From Flavonifractor sp. An112 (GTDB lineage Bacteria; Bacillota; Clostridia; Oscillospirales; Oscillospiraceae): a stretch of DNA of 64,000 nt. This document shows positions 8,098 through 16,434 of the stretch, piece after piece. The notes below the pieces were generated by a model that searched no databases, was not told the origin of the DNA, and saw nothing but the letters and a program-made list of their open reading frames with translations. The stretch covers positions 124,001 to 188,000 of the forward strand of contig NZ_NFLU01000001.1 in NCBI RefSeq assembly GCF_002161085.1, written 5' to 3'. The position numbers and the translations under genes are program-made. Every line of letters starts with the position of its first letter. The stretch's first letter is position 1.

Positions 8098-9066
8098 TTA
8101 ATCTTCCGTGTTCTCCACAGGTCCCTCCGGCTCACAGATCCGCCGGACAAAGCGCTCCAGGATGGTTACCGCCCACTGGGCAGCCTGCTGGAAGGCGGGA
8201 TCATGCTTCTCCCGCACATCCGAGGGCAGCGCCTCATAGCAGGGCCGGTTGGCCCAGTCCTCCAGAAAGCCGTGGTGGGTCTGGTTCAGCACGCGGTATT
8301 CCGTGTCCACCCCTGCCTCCTGCAGCATCCGGACATAGTGCTCTCCCTCCTGCCGTAGGGCATCCCGCTCGGCCAGCAGCACCAGGGCGGGGCAGAGCCC
8401 TCTCAGCTGCTCCAGCGTGGCGCAGACCGGCGAGACGTGGGGGTCCGTCCGCTGGGCCTGGGTGCAGTACAGCGCGGCAAAGGCCTCCATGACCTCCTGG
8501 TCCATATCCGCCGCAAAGTGGGGCTTCTCACTGGGCTGATGCACGCTGTCCAGGTAGGGATAACACAGGATCTGCCCCCGCAGGGAGAACTCCCCCCGTT
8601 CCTTGGCCAGCATGGCGCACACCGTAGCCAGATTGGCGCCGGCACTGTATCCCATCACGATCATCTGTTTCGGATCAATGGAATACCGGTCCGGGTGTTG
8701 GGCTAACCAGCGGACCACTTCATATACATCTTCCACGGCGGCAGGGTAGGGATATTCCGGCGCCAGCCGGTAGCCCACCCCCACCACGGTCATATCCAGT
8801 TCCTGAGCCAGCAGCTCGCAAAAGCCGTCGCACTTCTCCCCGTCTCCCAGCACAAAGCCGCCGCCGTGCAGTTCAAAGATCACGGGCCGGTTTTTGGACC
8901 GGGCCGGATGGACCCACACGGGGATCTCCCTGCCAGCGCATGGTACGGAAAAGGGCAGCCCTGTGATGGGCTGCCCCAATACCGCTTCCCGCTGGGAACT
9001 GCGGAGGGAGGGCAAAAGCTTTACAAAACTGCGCAGAAACGGGTCTTGATATCGCATCTGTTTCAT
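8098..9066 (-). CDS. Alpha/beta hydrolase, hormone-sensitive-lipase (HSL) family esterase
   Basis: A 322-residue esterase with the HSL oxyanion motif HGGGF (67-71), nucleophile S141 in GYSAG, acid D235 in AERDALR and catalytic H265 in THHGF. The full triad is present, so it should be active on short acyl or aryl esters. No signal peptide is seen. The MFS gene at 9090-10439 ends 23 bases upstream in the same direction, so the two are probably co-transcribed and may import and hydrolyse the same class of compound. Confidence 0.87.
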   Translation of the reverse strand: MKQMRYQDPFLRSFVKLLPSLRSSQREAVLGQPITGLPFSVPCAGREIPVWVHPARSKNRPVIFELHGGGFVLGDGEKCDGFCELLAQELDMTVVGVGYRLAPEYPYPAAVEDVYEVVRWLAQHPDRYSIDPKQMIVMGYSAGANLATVCAMLAKERGEFSLRGQILCYPYLDSVHQPSEKPHFAADMDQEVMEAFAALYCTQAQRTDPHVSPVCATLEQLRGLCPALVLLAERDALRQEGEHYVRMLQEAGVDTEYRVLNQTHHGFLEDWANRPCYEALPSDVREKHDPAFQQAAQWAVTILERFVRRICEPEGPVENTED

Positions 9067-9089
9067 CTGTACGCTTTCGCTCCGTTTTC

Positions 9090-10439
9090 TTATTTTGCGC
9101 TGTGGCTCTTGGCCTTCTCCAGCAGTTCCTGCTCGATGGCGGCGTCGTCAGACTCCTTCTTGTCGTCGATCCGGGAGATCACGAAGGCGCCGATGAGGCA
9201 GAGCACCACAAACACGCCGTAACCGGCAAACCAGTTGTTGCCGCCGCCCAGACTCTTGCCCAGCACCAGGATGGCAAAGCCGCAGCTCTGGATGATGGTG
9301 GCCAGAGGAGTGCACACCCGGTTGGCGGACATGAACTCATAGCGGCCGAACTTGGAGATGACCATGCTGGGCATCAGGTTGGGGATGCCACCGGCGGTGA
9401 AGCACAGGCAGGCGGTGAGCACGGTACACATAATGACAGGCATCTGGTGCAGGAACATCATGCCGATAAGGAACACCACATAGGCCAGGTTGTAGAACAC
9501 GCCAGCCCGCTTGGTGCCGATGTTGGTGTCCAGCCAGCCCCAGCAGAAGCTGCCGATCAGACCCACCAGGGTGCAGCCGGACAGGATGGCCACCGGCCCG
9601 AAGGGATCGGCGAAATAGCCGGTGCTCATCATACGCACGATGATCTGGCTCATGACGCCGGCGGTGGTGGCCCAGGGGATGCCGAAGCCGATGACGATCA
9701 TCCACACGCTCTTGTTCTTCAGCAGGTCTACAATGGAATACTTGGTCTTGAAGTAGCGAGTCAGGTCCTCCCGGGTGTCCTGATGGGCCCGGTTCTCCGG
9801 ACAGATGTTGTCAGGATAGCAGCCCTTCTCCTCAGGGGTATTGGTCATAAAGATCAGGGTGACAAAGCCCAGCACCAGCAGCACCACAGCCAGGGCGTTA
9901 CAGAAGCCAGTCCAGCCCCAGCTGCCGGCGAAGCACCAGGTCACGAAGGGCACCAGGATCATGCTGGTCAGGGGCAGGCCCATGGTGGTCCAGCCCATAA
10001 CCACGCCCTTCAGGGTGGGGAACCAGGAGCCCACAAAGCCGTGGTGGACGGCAAAGGCCAGACAGGTGCCGAAGATCTGCACGAAAAACAGGCCGATAGT
10101 ATAGTTGGTGAAGTTGGTGATACGGCCGAAGCAGAACACCGCGATAGCCATGCCGAAGCAGGAGGCCACGGCCACCAACTTGGTGCCCTTTTTCAGCACC
10201 AGGGTGGTGAAGAGCAGGCCCAACAGGCAGCAGATGATGCCGATGGGGGTCAGCATATCGCTGGTGATCTCGGTACCGCTGACCTGAGACAGGTAGGCGG
10301 CCAGGCTGGCGCCGTAACCGTTGATGCCGTCCACCGCAAAGGCGGAGTACATCATCTGGTAGACGATACAGATCAGGACCAGAAACCATCCCCAGCCGCC
10401 GAAGTTGACGGCAGAGGAAACCTTATGTTTGTTTTTCAT
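9090..10439 (-). CDS. MFS transporter, OFA-like
   Basis: A 449-residue membrane protein with about twelve helices. It has the same central motif as the first carrier (NTPEEKGCYPDN), so the two are paralogues of the OFA-type group. The ATG at 10439 follows AGAGGAA by six bases and is preferred over the upstream start at 10460. It is followed directly by the esterase. No sigma-54 promoter was found in front of it, so its control probably differs from the first cluster. Confidence 0.85.
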   Translation of the reverse strand: MKNKHKVSSAVNFGGWGWFLVLICIVYQMMYSAFAVDGINGYGASLAAYLSQVSGTEITSDMLTPIGIICCLLGLLFTTLVLKKGTKLVAVASCFGMAIAVFCFGRITNFTNYTIGLFFVQIFGTCLAFAVHHGFVGSWFPTLKGVVMGWTTMGLPLTSMILVPFVTWCFAGSWGWTGFCNALAVVLLVLGFVTLIFMTNTPEEKGCYPDNICPENRAHQDTREDLTRYFKTKYSIVDLLKNKSVWMIVIGFGIPWATTAGVMSQIIVRMMSTGYFADPFGPVAILSGCTLVGLIGSFCWGWLDTNIGTKRAGVFYNLAYVVFLIGMMFLHQMPVIMCTVLTACLCFTAGGIPNLMPSMVISKFGRYEFMSANRVCTPLATIIQSCGFAILVLGKSLGGGNNWFAGYGVFVVLCLIGAFVISRIDDKKESDDAAIEQELLEKAKSHSAK

Positions 10440-10549
10440 ATTCCATTCCTCTTTTCTCATTGAATCAAGGCATCATATCCGGCGCCGAAATGGGTCATGG
10501 GGTTCAAAAGCGCCGCTGCCTGCGCTGATTCTGTTACACGGAACTTACC

Positions 10550-10817
10550 TCAGGGTTCAAAAGAAAAGCCGGACCACACCGGTACGCCGGTGTATTCCTT
10601 GGGGGCCTCGGCGCCGGTCAGGTAGCGGATGGCACCGCTGGCCAGGGCCTCCATCTCAAAGTCGCCGCCGTAGACAATGAAGGGAGCCACCCAACCGGCG
10701 TACTCCTTGACCTTGTCCACAAAGCGCTTGCTGTTGGACACGCCGCCGGTCATGACCACCGCGTCCACCTTGCCCTGGAGCACACAGGCATAGCTGCCGA
10801 TGTTCTTGGCCAGCTGA
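10550..10817 (-). pseudogene. 3' fragment of a butyrate kinase gene
   Basis: The last 89 codons match the C-terminus of butyrate/acetate-type kinases: YQLAKNIGSYA, GKVDAVVMTGG, then FEMEALASGAIRYL and KEYT near the end. The first three quarters of a normal gene of about 355 codons are absent. Directly upstream, in a different frame, lies the CocE-like gene, joined at about 10815-10822. Either a deletion fused the two genes or the assembly did. Confidence 0.75.
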
Positions 10818-12370
10818 TAGCGATGTCCACAGGCACGATCTCGCCCTTGGACAGCTTCAGCTCCCGCTTCTGGGCCAGCACGGGGCAGAACTTGGTGGAC
10901 AGCTTCTCGTCCAGCTCACGGCGGGACACACGCATCTTGCCCCAGGCACCGGGGTGGGGCTCGTTCAGAGTGAACCAGGGAATCCAGCGGCCGGAGGCGT
11001 CTGCCTTCTGAATGTTGACAAACAGGTCCATGTCGTCGTGGCCGTCGGCCTCCACATACAGGCGCAGGTACATATAGCCAGTCAGCTCGGTATCCTCGTC
11101 AAAGGCCATGTCGAACTCCACCTTGCCGGTGTTGCCGTCGTAGGAAATCTGGCTCTCGGTCTCCACAGGGGTGGTCTGGAGGCTGGTGTCGGCGGCGTTG
11201 AGGTAGAGCTTCTTGTACTGGGTGCGCTCCAGGGGGAAGCTGGTCTCGGGACGGCGGTCGGCATGGTCCAGGTCAAAGGCGTCCATCACGTCCACACGCA
11301 CCTTGGGGGTCATCTCCCAGCCGTTGTGGATGTCCTTCAGATAGCGGTCATAGAAGCGCTTCAGATCCTCCAGATTCTCGGGGGTGTAGGTGTCGGGCCA
11401 CTCAAAGTCCCGGTGGATGCGCAGCCACTTGCGGCGGCTCTTGCACCGGCGCCAGGCGTTGATGGAGCCGGGCAGGTGGAAGTGGCTCCAGCCGGCGGTC
11501 TGATAGACGGGGATCTTCACGCTGGCCCAGTCGGCGATCTTGTCCTGCCAGTAGGCGTTCATGAAGGGGTACTTGCGGGCCATGGCCACCTGGTCGTCCA
11601 CGCCGCCGGTACCGGTGACCTGAGCGGCAATGAACTCATTGAAGCTCAGGGCGGGGATGCCGCCCTCGTAGAGGCTCTCACGGAACAGGTCGGTGGTACA
11701 CTCCCAGGGAGCGATGCAGGCCAGGTGGGGGGGCTGCATGGCGGCGATGCCCCACTGGTGCATAGCAACGCCGGAGTTGCCGGACATACCTACCTTGCCG
11801 TTGCACCAGTGCTGCACGGCCAGCCACTCCACGAAGTCGTAGCCGTCCTCCCGGTCCTGGTGAGTAAACATATGTACGTCGCCCTCAGAGTGGCCGGCCC
11901 CCCGCACGTCCACGTTGGCCACCGCGTAGCCCTGGTAGCACCAGTACATGGGGTCGGGGCTCTCGAACTTGGCCATCTTGGAGACGGTGTGAGGGGGGCA
12001 CGCCCATGATCTGCCACTCGCTCATGCCGTCGCCGGGGCGCTTGCCGAACCAGCTCCAGGACACGATGGCGGGATAGGTGCGGCTCTCATCCTTGGGACG
12101 GAAGATATCGCAGTAGATCGTCGCGCCGTCCCGCATCTTCACTGGAACGTCCTGCTCGCACAGGATGCCGGGGGCGGCCTCATAGACACGCTGGTTGAAG
12201 GCAGGGCAGAAGCCCTGACCCATCCGGGCCATGGGGTCGTCGCTGGTGGCCAGGTCGATCTCTTCCTGATTGGCCACCGGCTTGCGGGCCACCCGGTAGA
12301 TGGCCTCCAGCTCCTCGCCGCCGAACACTTCCTTCTTGACTACATATTCACCCTTGGGACACTCTGCCAT
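10818..12370 (-). pseudogene. CocE/NonD-family hydrolase, frameshifted and truncated
   Basis: The protein sequence is that of an X-Pro dipeptidyl-peptidase/cocaine-esterase-like hydrolase. It has an N-terminal strand region, YAVANVDVRGAGHSEG, the nucleophile motif GMSGNSG and a jelly-roll C-terminal domain reaching VPVDIAI. Two lesions are visible. At 11993-11998 a run of six G, where five would keep frame, shifts the reading frame after about 125 codons. At 10818 the C-terminal end is replaced by butyrate-kinase sequence. GAGGAG lies 8 bases before the ATG at 12370. The enzyme would hydrolyse esters or amides in the cytoplasm. The acyl carrier gene lies upstream in the same direction. Confidence 0.75.
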
Positions 12371-12393
12371 GGTATTCAGCTCCTCTCGCTTTT

Positions 12394-12650
12394 TTAGCCG
12401 TTCTCGACCAGATCGTACACGTACTCAATGGCCTCGCCGATGGTCTTCTTCCGGCGGAAGGTCATGTAGGGGATCTCCACGTCAAACTCGTCCTCCAGGA
12501 AGGTGGTAATCTGGGAGTAATGGACGGATTTCGCGTTCAGATCCTCCACAAAACGCAGGTCCTCGGTGAGCTCTTCGGGCTTTTTCCCAAACAGGGGCGC
12601 TGCCGCTGGATCAGCTTGGCCTTTACTTCTTCACGCACAGATGCAGACAT
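12394..12650 (-). pseudogene. Acyl carrier protein-like gene with a 1-base frameshift
   Basis: From the ATG at 12650 one frame gives an acyl-carrier-like N-terminus (VREEVKAKLI). From about 12590 a second frame continues LFGKKPEELTEDLRFVEDL, then AKSVHYSQITTFLEDEF, ending in YVYDLVENG at 12394. Together they form one roughly 85-residue carrier-protein fold, with S in NAKSVHY at the place of the phosphopantetheine serine. The total length is not a multiple of three, so one base is missing near 12590. A carrier protein beside a CocE-like hydrolase suggests acyl transfer chemistry. Confidence 0.6.
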
Positions 12651-12826
12651 TTTTATACCCTTCATTGTTAATTTTGAATAGATTCAGCAACTTTCCTTGC
12701 TTTCATGTGGTGTATTGTACTATAATAAAAAGCGATTCAAAATGTGCTGGAGTGTAAACTGACCCGGTAAAATGCGCGGCGCATTTGTGCTTCAGCACAA
12801 TGGAACCAGGATGGAGGGAAGTATGC

Positions 12827-14346
12827 TTGGAACTGTTTCGTCTGCTGGAGGAGTCGAAATTTGAAGACGTAGTCTGGCTGCGTTCCATTGACCGTCACGC
12901 GGAGATCGATACCTTTTTGCCTCCGATCATAACGACGCGCCGGAGATCGGGGTTCTCTATGTGGGGCCGTTGGAACATCTGCCTTCCCCCCGATTCGGTA
13001 TCAGTTATCTGTGCACCGGCCCCATGCCGGATGATAGTCAGCTGCCCGCCTGGGAGGGGGTCAATCTGGTTTGGACCTCCAGTCCCCCCGACTATGTGAT
13101 CCGGCGGGTCAGCGAAAGCTTGGCCCAGCAGTACCGCTATCAGTCCGCCTGCGGAGAGCTGGTAGGCGCCTTATCCACCGGCCGGGGCCTTCAGCACCTG
13201 CTGGACTGCGCCTACCGGGTACTGGGCAACCCGCTGATCGTAGTAGACACAAGCTATAAGATCCTGGCCATCAATGCCGACCTGGCCCTTCAGCGGGCCG
13301 ACTTGGCTCGTCAGAAGGATATCGGTTATATGCTGGATGCCAACATTCAGGCCATGAAACGGGTCAAACTATACGAGCACGCCCGGCAATTCCACTATCC
13401 CTACTACCGGAAGGATCCGGAGGCTGCTCACGGCTGGATTACCGCCCTGGTGTACTCCGACGGCATCGAAGTAGCCCAGATCGGCGTGATGGACTGCAAC
13501 CGGCCGTTTCACCGCTACGACTTTGAACTGGTCCATTTCCTCTGCCGGCTGGTGGCACTGGATATGCAGAAAAATGATTTTTACGGCACCAACGTCAATT
13601 TACAGCACAGCGTGCTGCTGGGCGACCTGCTCAACGGCGATGTAACTGACGGAGAGACCGCCACCGTCCGCAGCGCCCAGCTGGGCTGGGTGCTGAGCAA
13701 CAGTATGTATATCATCACGGTGTTCGATCAGCACTTCGGCGTTTTTGATCGAAAAGCCAGACTGGTATCGGAAGCGCTCCATTCCCTGCTGCCTAACAGC
13801 CGCTGGGTCATTTATGACAATAAAATCGTCTATTTCGTTACCTATCCCGCCGATAGCTACGCGGAGGAAGCCTTAAATGACGGATTGTTGGAATATCTGT
13901 CCAAAAACAAGCTCTCTGCCGCCATCAGCGGCCGTTTTCAGACGTTGCTGGAACTCCGTCAGGCCTACCAGCAAAGCCTGGCCGCCTTCGAACTGGGCTG
14001 CCGGGTCAATCCCGGCCAGACGGTCTACTGCTATCGGGACTACCTGCCCTATCATATCGGAGAGCTACTGTCACGCCATGCCCCCCTGCGCTCCTTCTGC
14101 CATCCCGCTGTGCTCCGCCTGGCGGAGTACGATCATGCCAACCAGACCCAGTACCTGGCTACCCTGTCCAGTTATCTGAAATATGCTGAGACCCCCCACA
14201 AAGCGGCAGATGAGTTGTTTATCCATAAGAACACCCTGTTTTACCGCATCCGGCAAATCAAGGAGCGCTTCGGCCTGCATCTGGAGGACGGCAGCGAGCG
14301 GATGCGGATCCAGCTGACGCTGGCCTTTTTGCAGCTGATCCAATAA
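12827..14346 (+). CDS. PucR-type transcriptional regulator, apparent 5' frameshift
   Basis: From 12961 an intact frame of 461 codons encodes a PucR/CdaR-like regulator: a central sensor region and a C-terminal PucR helix-turn-helix (HKAADELFIHKNTLFYRIRQ, about 50 residues from the end). Upstream, another frame starting at TTG 12827, behind AGGGA, encodes LELFRLLEESKFEDVVWLRS and fits as the natural N-terminus. The two join if one base is restored near 12909. The gene is divergent from the acyl-carrier/hydrolase genes and probably regulates them in response to their substrate. If the indel is real, translation would have to begin near 12916-12961. Confidence 0.72.
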
Positions 14347-14355
14347 ATGCAAAAA

Positions 14356-14380
14356 GGAGGCGGTCCAATGGACCGCCTCC
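14356..14380 (-). terminator. Intrinsic terminator of the AEC transporter gene
   Basis: An 11-bp stem with AAT loop is followed on the minus strand by five T. It lies between convergent genes and also ends just after the PucR gene. Confidence 0.75.
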
Positions 14381-14400
14381 CTGAAATGTGTTACACTGTG

Positions 14401-15330
14401 TTAAAAGCCGCTGATGGTCTTGGCAATGACCGCAAATACCGGCAGAGTGATGATAGACAGCAGGGTGGAAAGGGTAATAACCTGCACGCCGGGCACCGTG
14501 TCCCGCCCAAACTGCTGGGCGAAGATGCTGGTGGTACCGGCCACCGGCGTGGCGGCCAGAAGCACCAGGGCACAGTAGAGTCCGGCAGGCAGTCCAAAGG
14601 GCAGCAGGACCAGCGCCGTCAGCCCGGGCACCAGGATCAGCTTAAGGAAGGACGCCAGATAGAGCACCGGCTGCCGGAAGGCGCCCCCCAGGTCAGCTGC
14701 GGCCAGCTGCGCGCCAATGACGATCATGGCCAGCGGCGTGTTCAGGTCGCCCAGGAACGAGATGGTAGAGGACACTGCGTCGGGGAAACGAAATCCGCCG
14801 AAAAAGATTACCAGGCTCACCGCCAGGCCGATCACACCCGGGTTGATGATGGCCTTTTTGATAGAAAAGGCCTGTTTGCCTCCCATGATGACCACACCCA
14901 GCGTCCAGGTGGTCAGGTTGAAGGCCGCAAGGGAGAGGGCGCCATACACCAGTGCCTCGCTGCCCAGGATGGATTCCACCAGAGGGACTCCCATAAAGCC
15001 TACATTGCCGTACACCATGGCAAAGCGCAGGCTGTCCCTGGTATCCGCCGGACATTTCCGGAAGAAAAGCATGGATACCGCCAGGTAGACCAGATAGCAG
15101 GCCACAGCGATCACCGCGCCCACGCACAGCTGCTGCACCAGCTCCGGCGTCCGCTCCACCTGGAAACACTCGATCATGACGCAGGGACATACGATGTACA
15201 GCAGCAAAAACGACATCTGGCTCAGTCCTGCGGAGGAGAGTTTTTTCATCTTTCCCAGGCCAAATCCCACTGCCATCATCAAAAACAGCGTGGCCACCTG
15301 CCCGGTTACCGTCAGTAAATTGTTCAGCAC
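14401..15330 (-). CDS. AEC family transporter (auxin efflux carrier-like)
   Basis: A 309-residue protein with about ten membrane helices and the internal two-fold pattern of AEC carriers, including FAMVYGNVGFMGVP in helix 4 and LAATPVAGTTSIFA near the end. Bacterial members carry malonate, malate or other organic acids. GTG at 15330 is preceded by GGGAGG. The gene is divergent from a LysR regulator at 15456, a common arrangement in which the regulator controls the carrier. Confidence 0.87.
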   Translation of the reverse strand: MLNNLLTVTGQVATLFLMMAVGFGLGKMKKLSSAGLSQMSFLLLYIVCPCVMIECFQVERTPELVQQLCVGAVIAVACYLVYLAVSMLFFRKCPADTRDSLRFAMVYGNVGFMGVPLVESILGSEALVYGALSLAAFNLTTWTLGVVIMGGKQAFSIKKAIINPGVIGLAVSLVIFFGGFRFPDAVSSTISFLGDLNTPLAMIVIGAQLAAADLGGAFRQPVLYLASFLKLILVPGLTALVLLPFGLPAGLYCALVLLAATPVAGTTSIFAQQFGRDTVPGVQVITLSTLLSIITLPVFAVIAKTISGF

Positions 15331-15455
15331 CGTGATTCCTCCCTAATTTTGTCTATGGTACCTGCATTAAAGCACAGTTCCCGCCCAAAGAGAAATCATG
15401 ATTGCAGATAAGCCCATTCCAAATTGAGATAGAGGCATACAGGAGAGAGCGCTCT

Positions 15456-16358
15456 ATGGATGATAAATTATTAAAAACCTTTCTGGCGGTAGCCGATCAC
15501 TGCTCCTTCACCGCCGCGGCAAAGGAGCTTTATCTGGCCCAAAGCGCCGTCAGCAAGCACATCCACCAGCTGGAAAAAGAGCTGCAAGTCCATCTGTTTG
15601 TGCGGGACACCCGTATGGTCCGGCTGACAGACGCCGGGACCCGCTTCTACCGGGAGGCCACTGATCTGCTGGAGCGGATGGAAAATGCCGCCGCCGCCCT
15701 CCGGCAGGACGCCGCGCCGCTGCCGGACAAGCTGCACTTTGGTGCATTCAGCGCCCTGTCCACCGAGATCACGGACCTGCTCCGTCGGTTTTGCCAGGAC
15801 TTTCCCCAGATTTCCGTCACTCTGGACTGGTTTGAATTCGGCACGCTGGTCCCCACCCTTGTCCATGGGAAGCTGGACGGCGCCTTCACCGTCAGCTTTG
15901 AGCTGCTGGATCAGCCCCGTCTGGCCTCTCAAAAGCTGGAGGACGGCGCCCTGTTCGTGCTGGTAGGAAAGCAAAGTCCCCTGGCTGGCCTGACCACCCT
16001 CCGGCTGGCCGATCTGGCGGGGGCCACCTACTACACCATGCGGCCCGACGTCAGCCCCAACGGTTATGCCAGCATTCTGAACTACTTTCTGGAGCACCAC
16101 TTCCGCCCGTCAGAGACCCGCAGGCTGACCAGCCACGAGTCCGTGCTGCTTCAACTCCAGATCGACCCCAACGGCTACGGCTTGATGAGCGATTTTCAGT
16201 TCCGGCAGCATCCCGGCGTGGTCTTTATCCCACTGGAACAGGAAGAGCAGCCCTCCAGCCATCTGTTTGATCTGGTGGCCGCCTGGGACCGCCAGCTGGT
16301 CACCCCCGCCCTATCCTCCTTTCTCAACTGGCTGGCCAACTATGCCCCACCCGGCTGA
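15456..16358 (+). CDS. LysR family transcriptional regulator
   Basis: A 300-residue regulator with an N-terminal winged helix-turn-helix (residues 1-60; FTAAAKELYLAQSAVSKHIHQ) and a C-terminal periplasmic-binding-like effector domain from about 90. The ATG at 15456 is preceded by AGGAGAGAG and matches the usual N-terminus of the family. It faces the AEC transporter gene across 125 bp, so it probably activates that gene when a carboxylate is bound. Confidence 0.9.
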   Translation: MDDKLLKTFLAVADHCSFTAAAKELYLAQSAVSKHIHQLEKELQVHLFVRDTRMVRLTDAGTRFYREATDLLERMENAAAALRQDAAPLPDKLHFGAFSALSTEITDLLRRFCQDFPQISVTLDWFEFGTLVPTLVHGKLDGAFTVSFELLDQPRLASQKLEDGALFVLVGKQSPLAGLTTLRLADLAGATYYTMRPDVSPNGYASILNYFLEHHFRPSETRRLTSHESVLLQLQIDPNGYGLMSDFQFRQHPGVVFIPLEQEEQPSSHLFDLVAAWDRQLVTPALSSFLNWLANYAPPG

Positions 16359-16390
16359 TCTCACACCATTCCGTTCAACCGCATGATAAT

Positions 16391-16428
16391 AAAAGCCACC
16401 TGCGCCCTTTGGTGCGCAGGTGGCTTTT
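16391..16428. terminator. Bidirectional intrinsic terminator
   Basis: A 15-bp perfect stem (16391-16405 with 16414-16428) followed by T on the plus strand and preceded by A. It lies between the convergent LysR and TIR-STAND genes. Confidence 0.87.
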
Positions 16429-16434
16429 TGCAGT

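Noticed and set aside
10440-10549. Search for a sigma-54 promoter before the second MFS gene
   Set aside because: No GG-N10-GC element on the minus strand was found, so this operon is not placed in the sigma-54 regulon.
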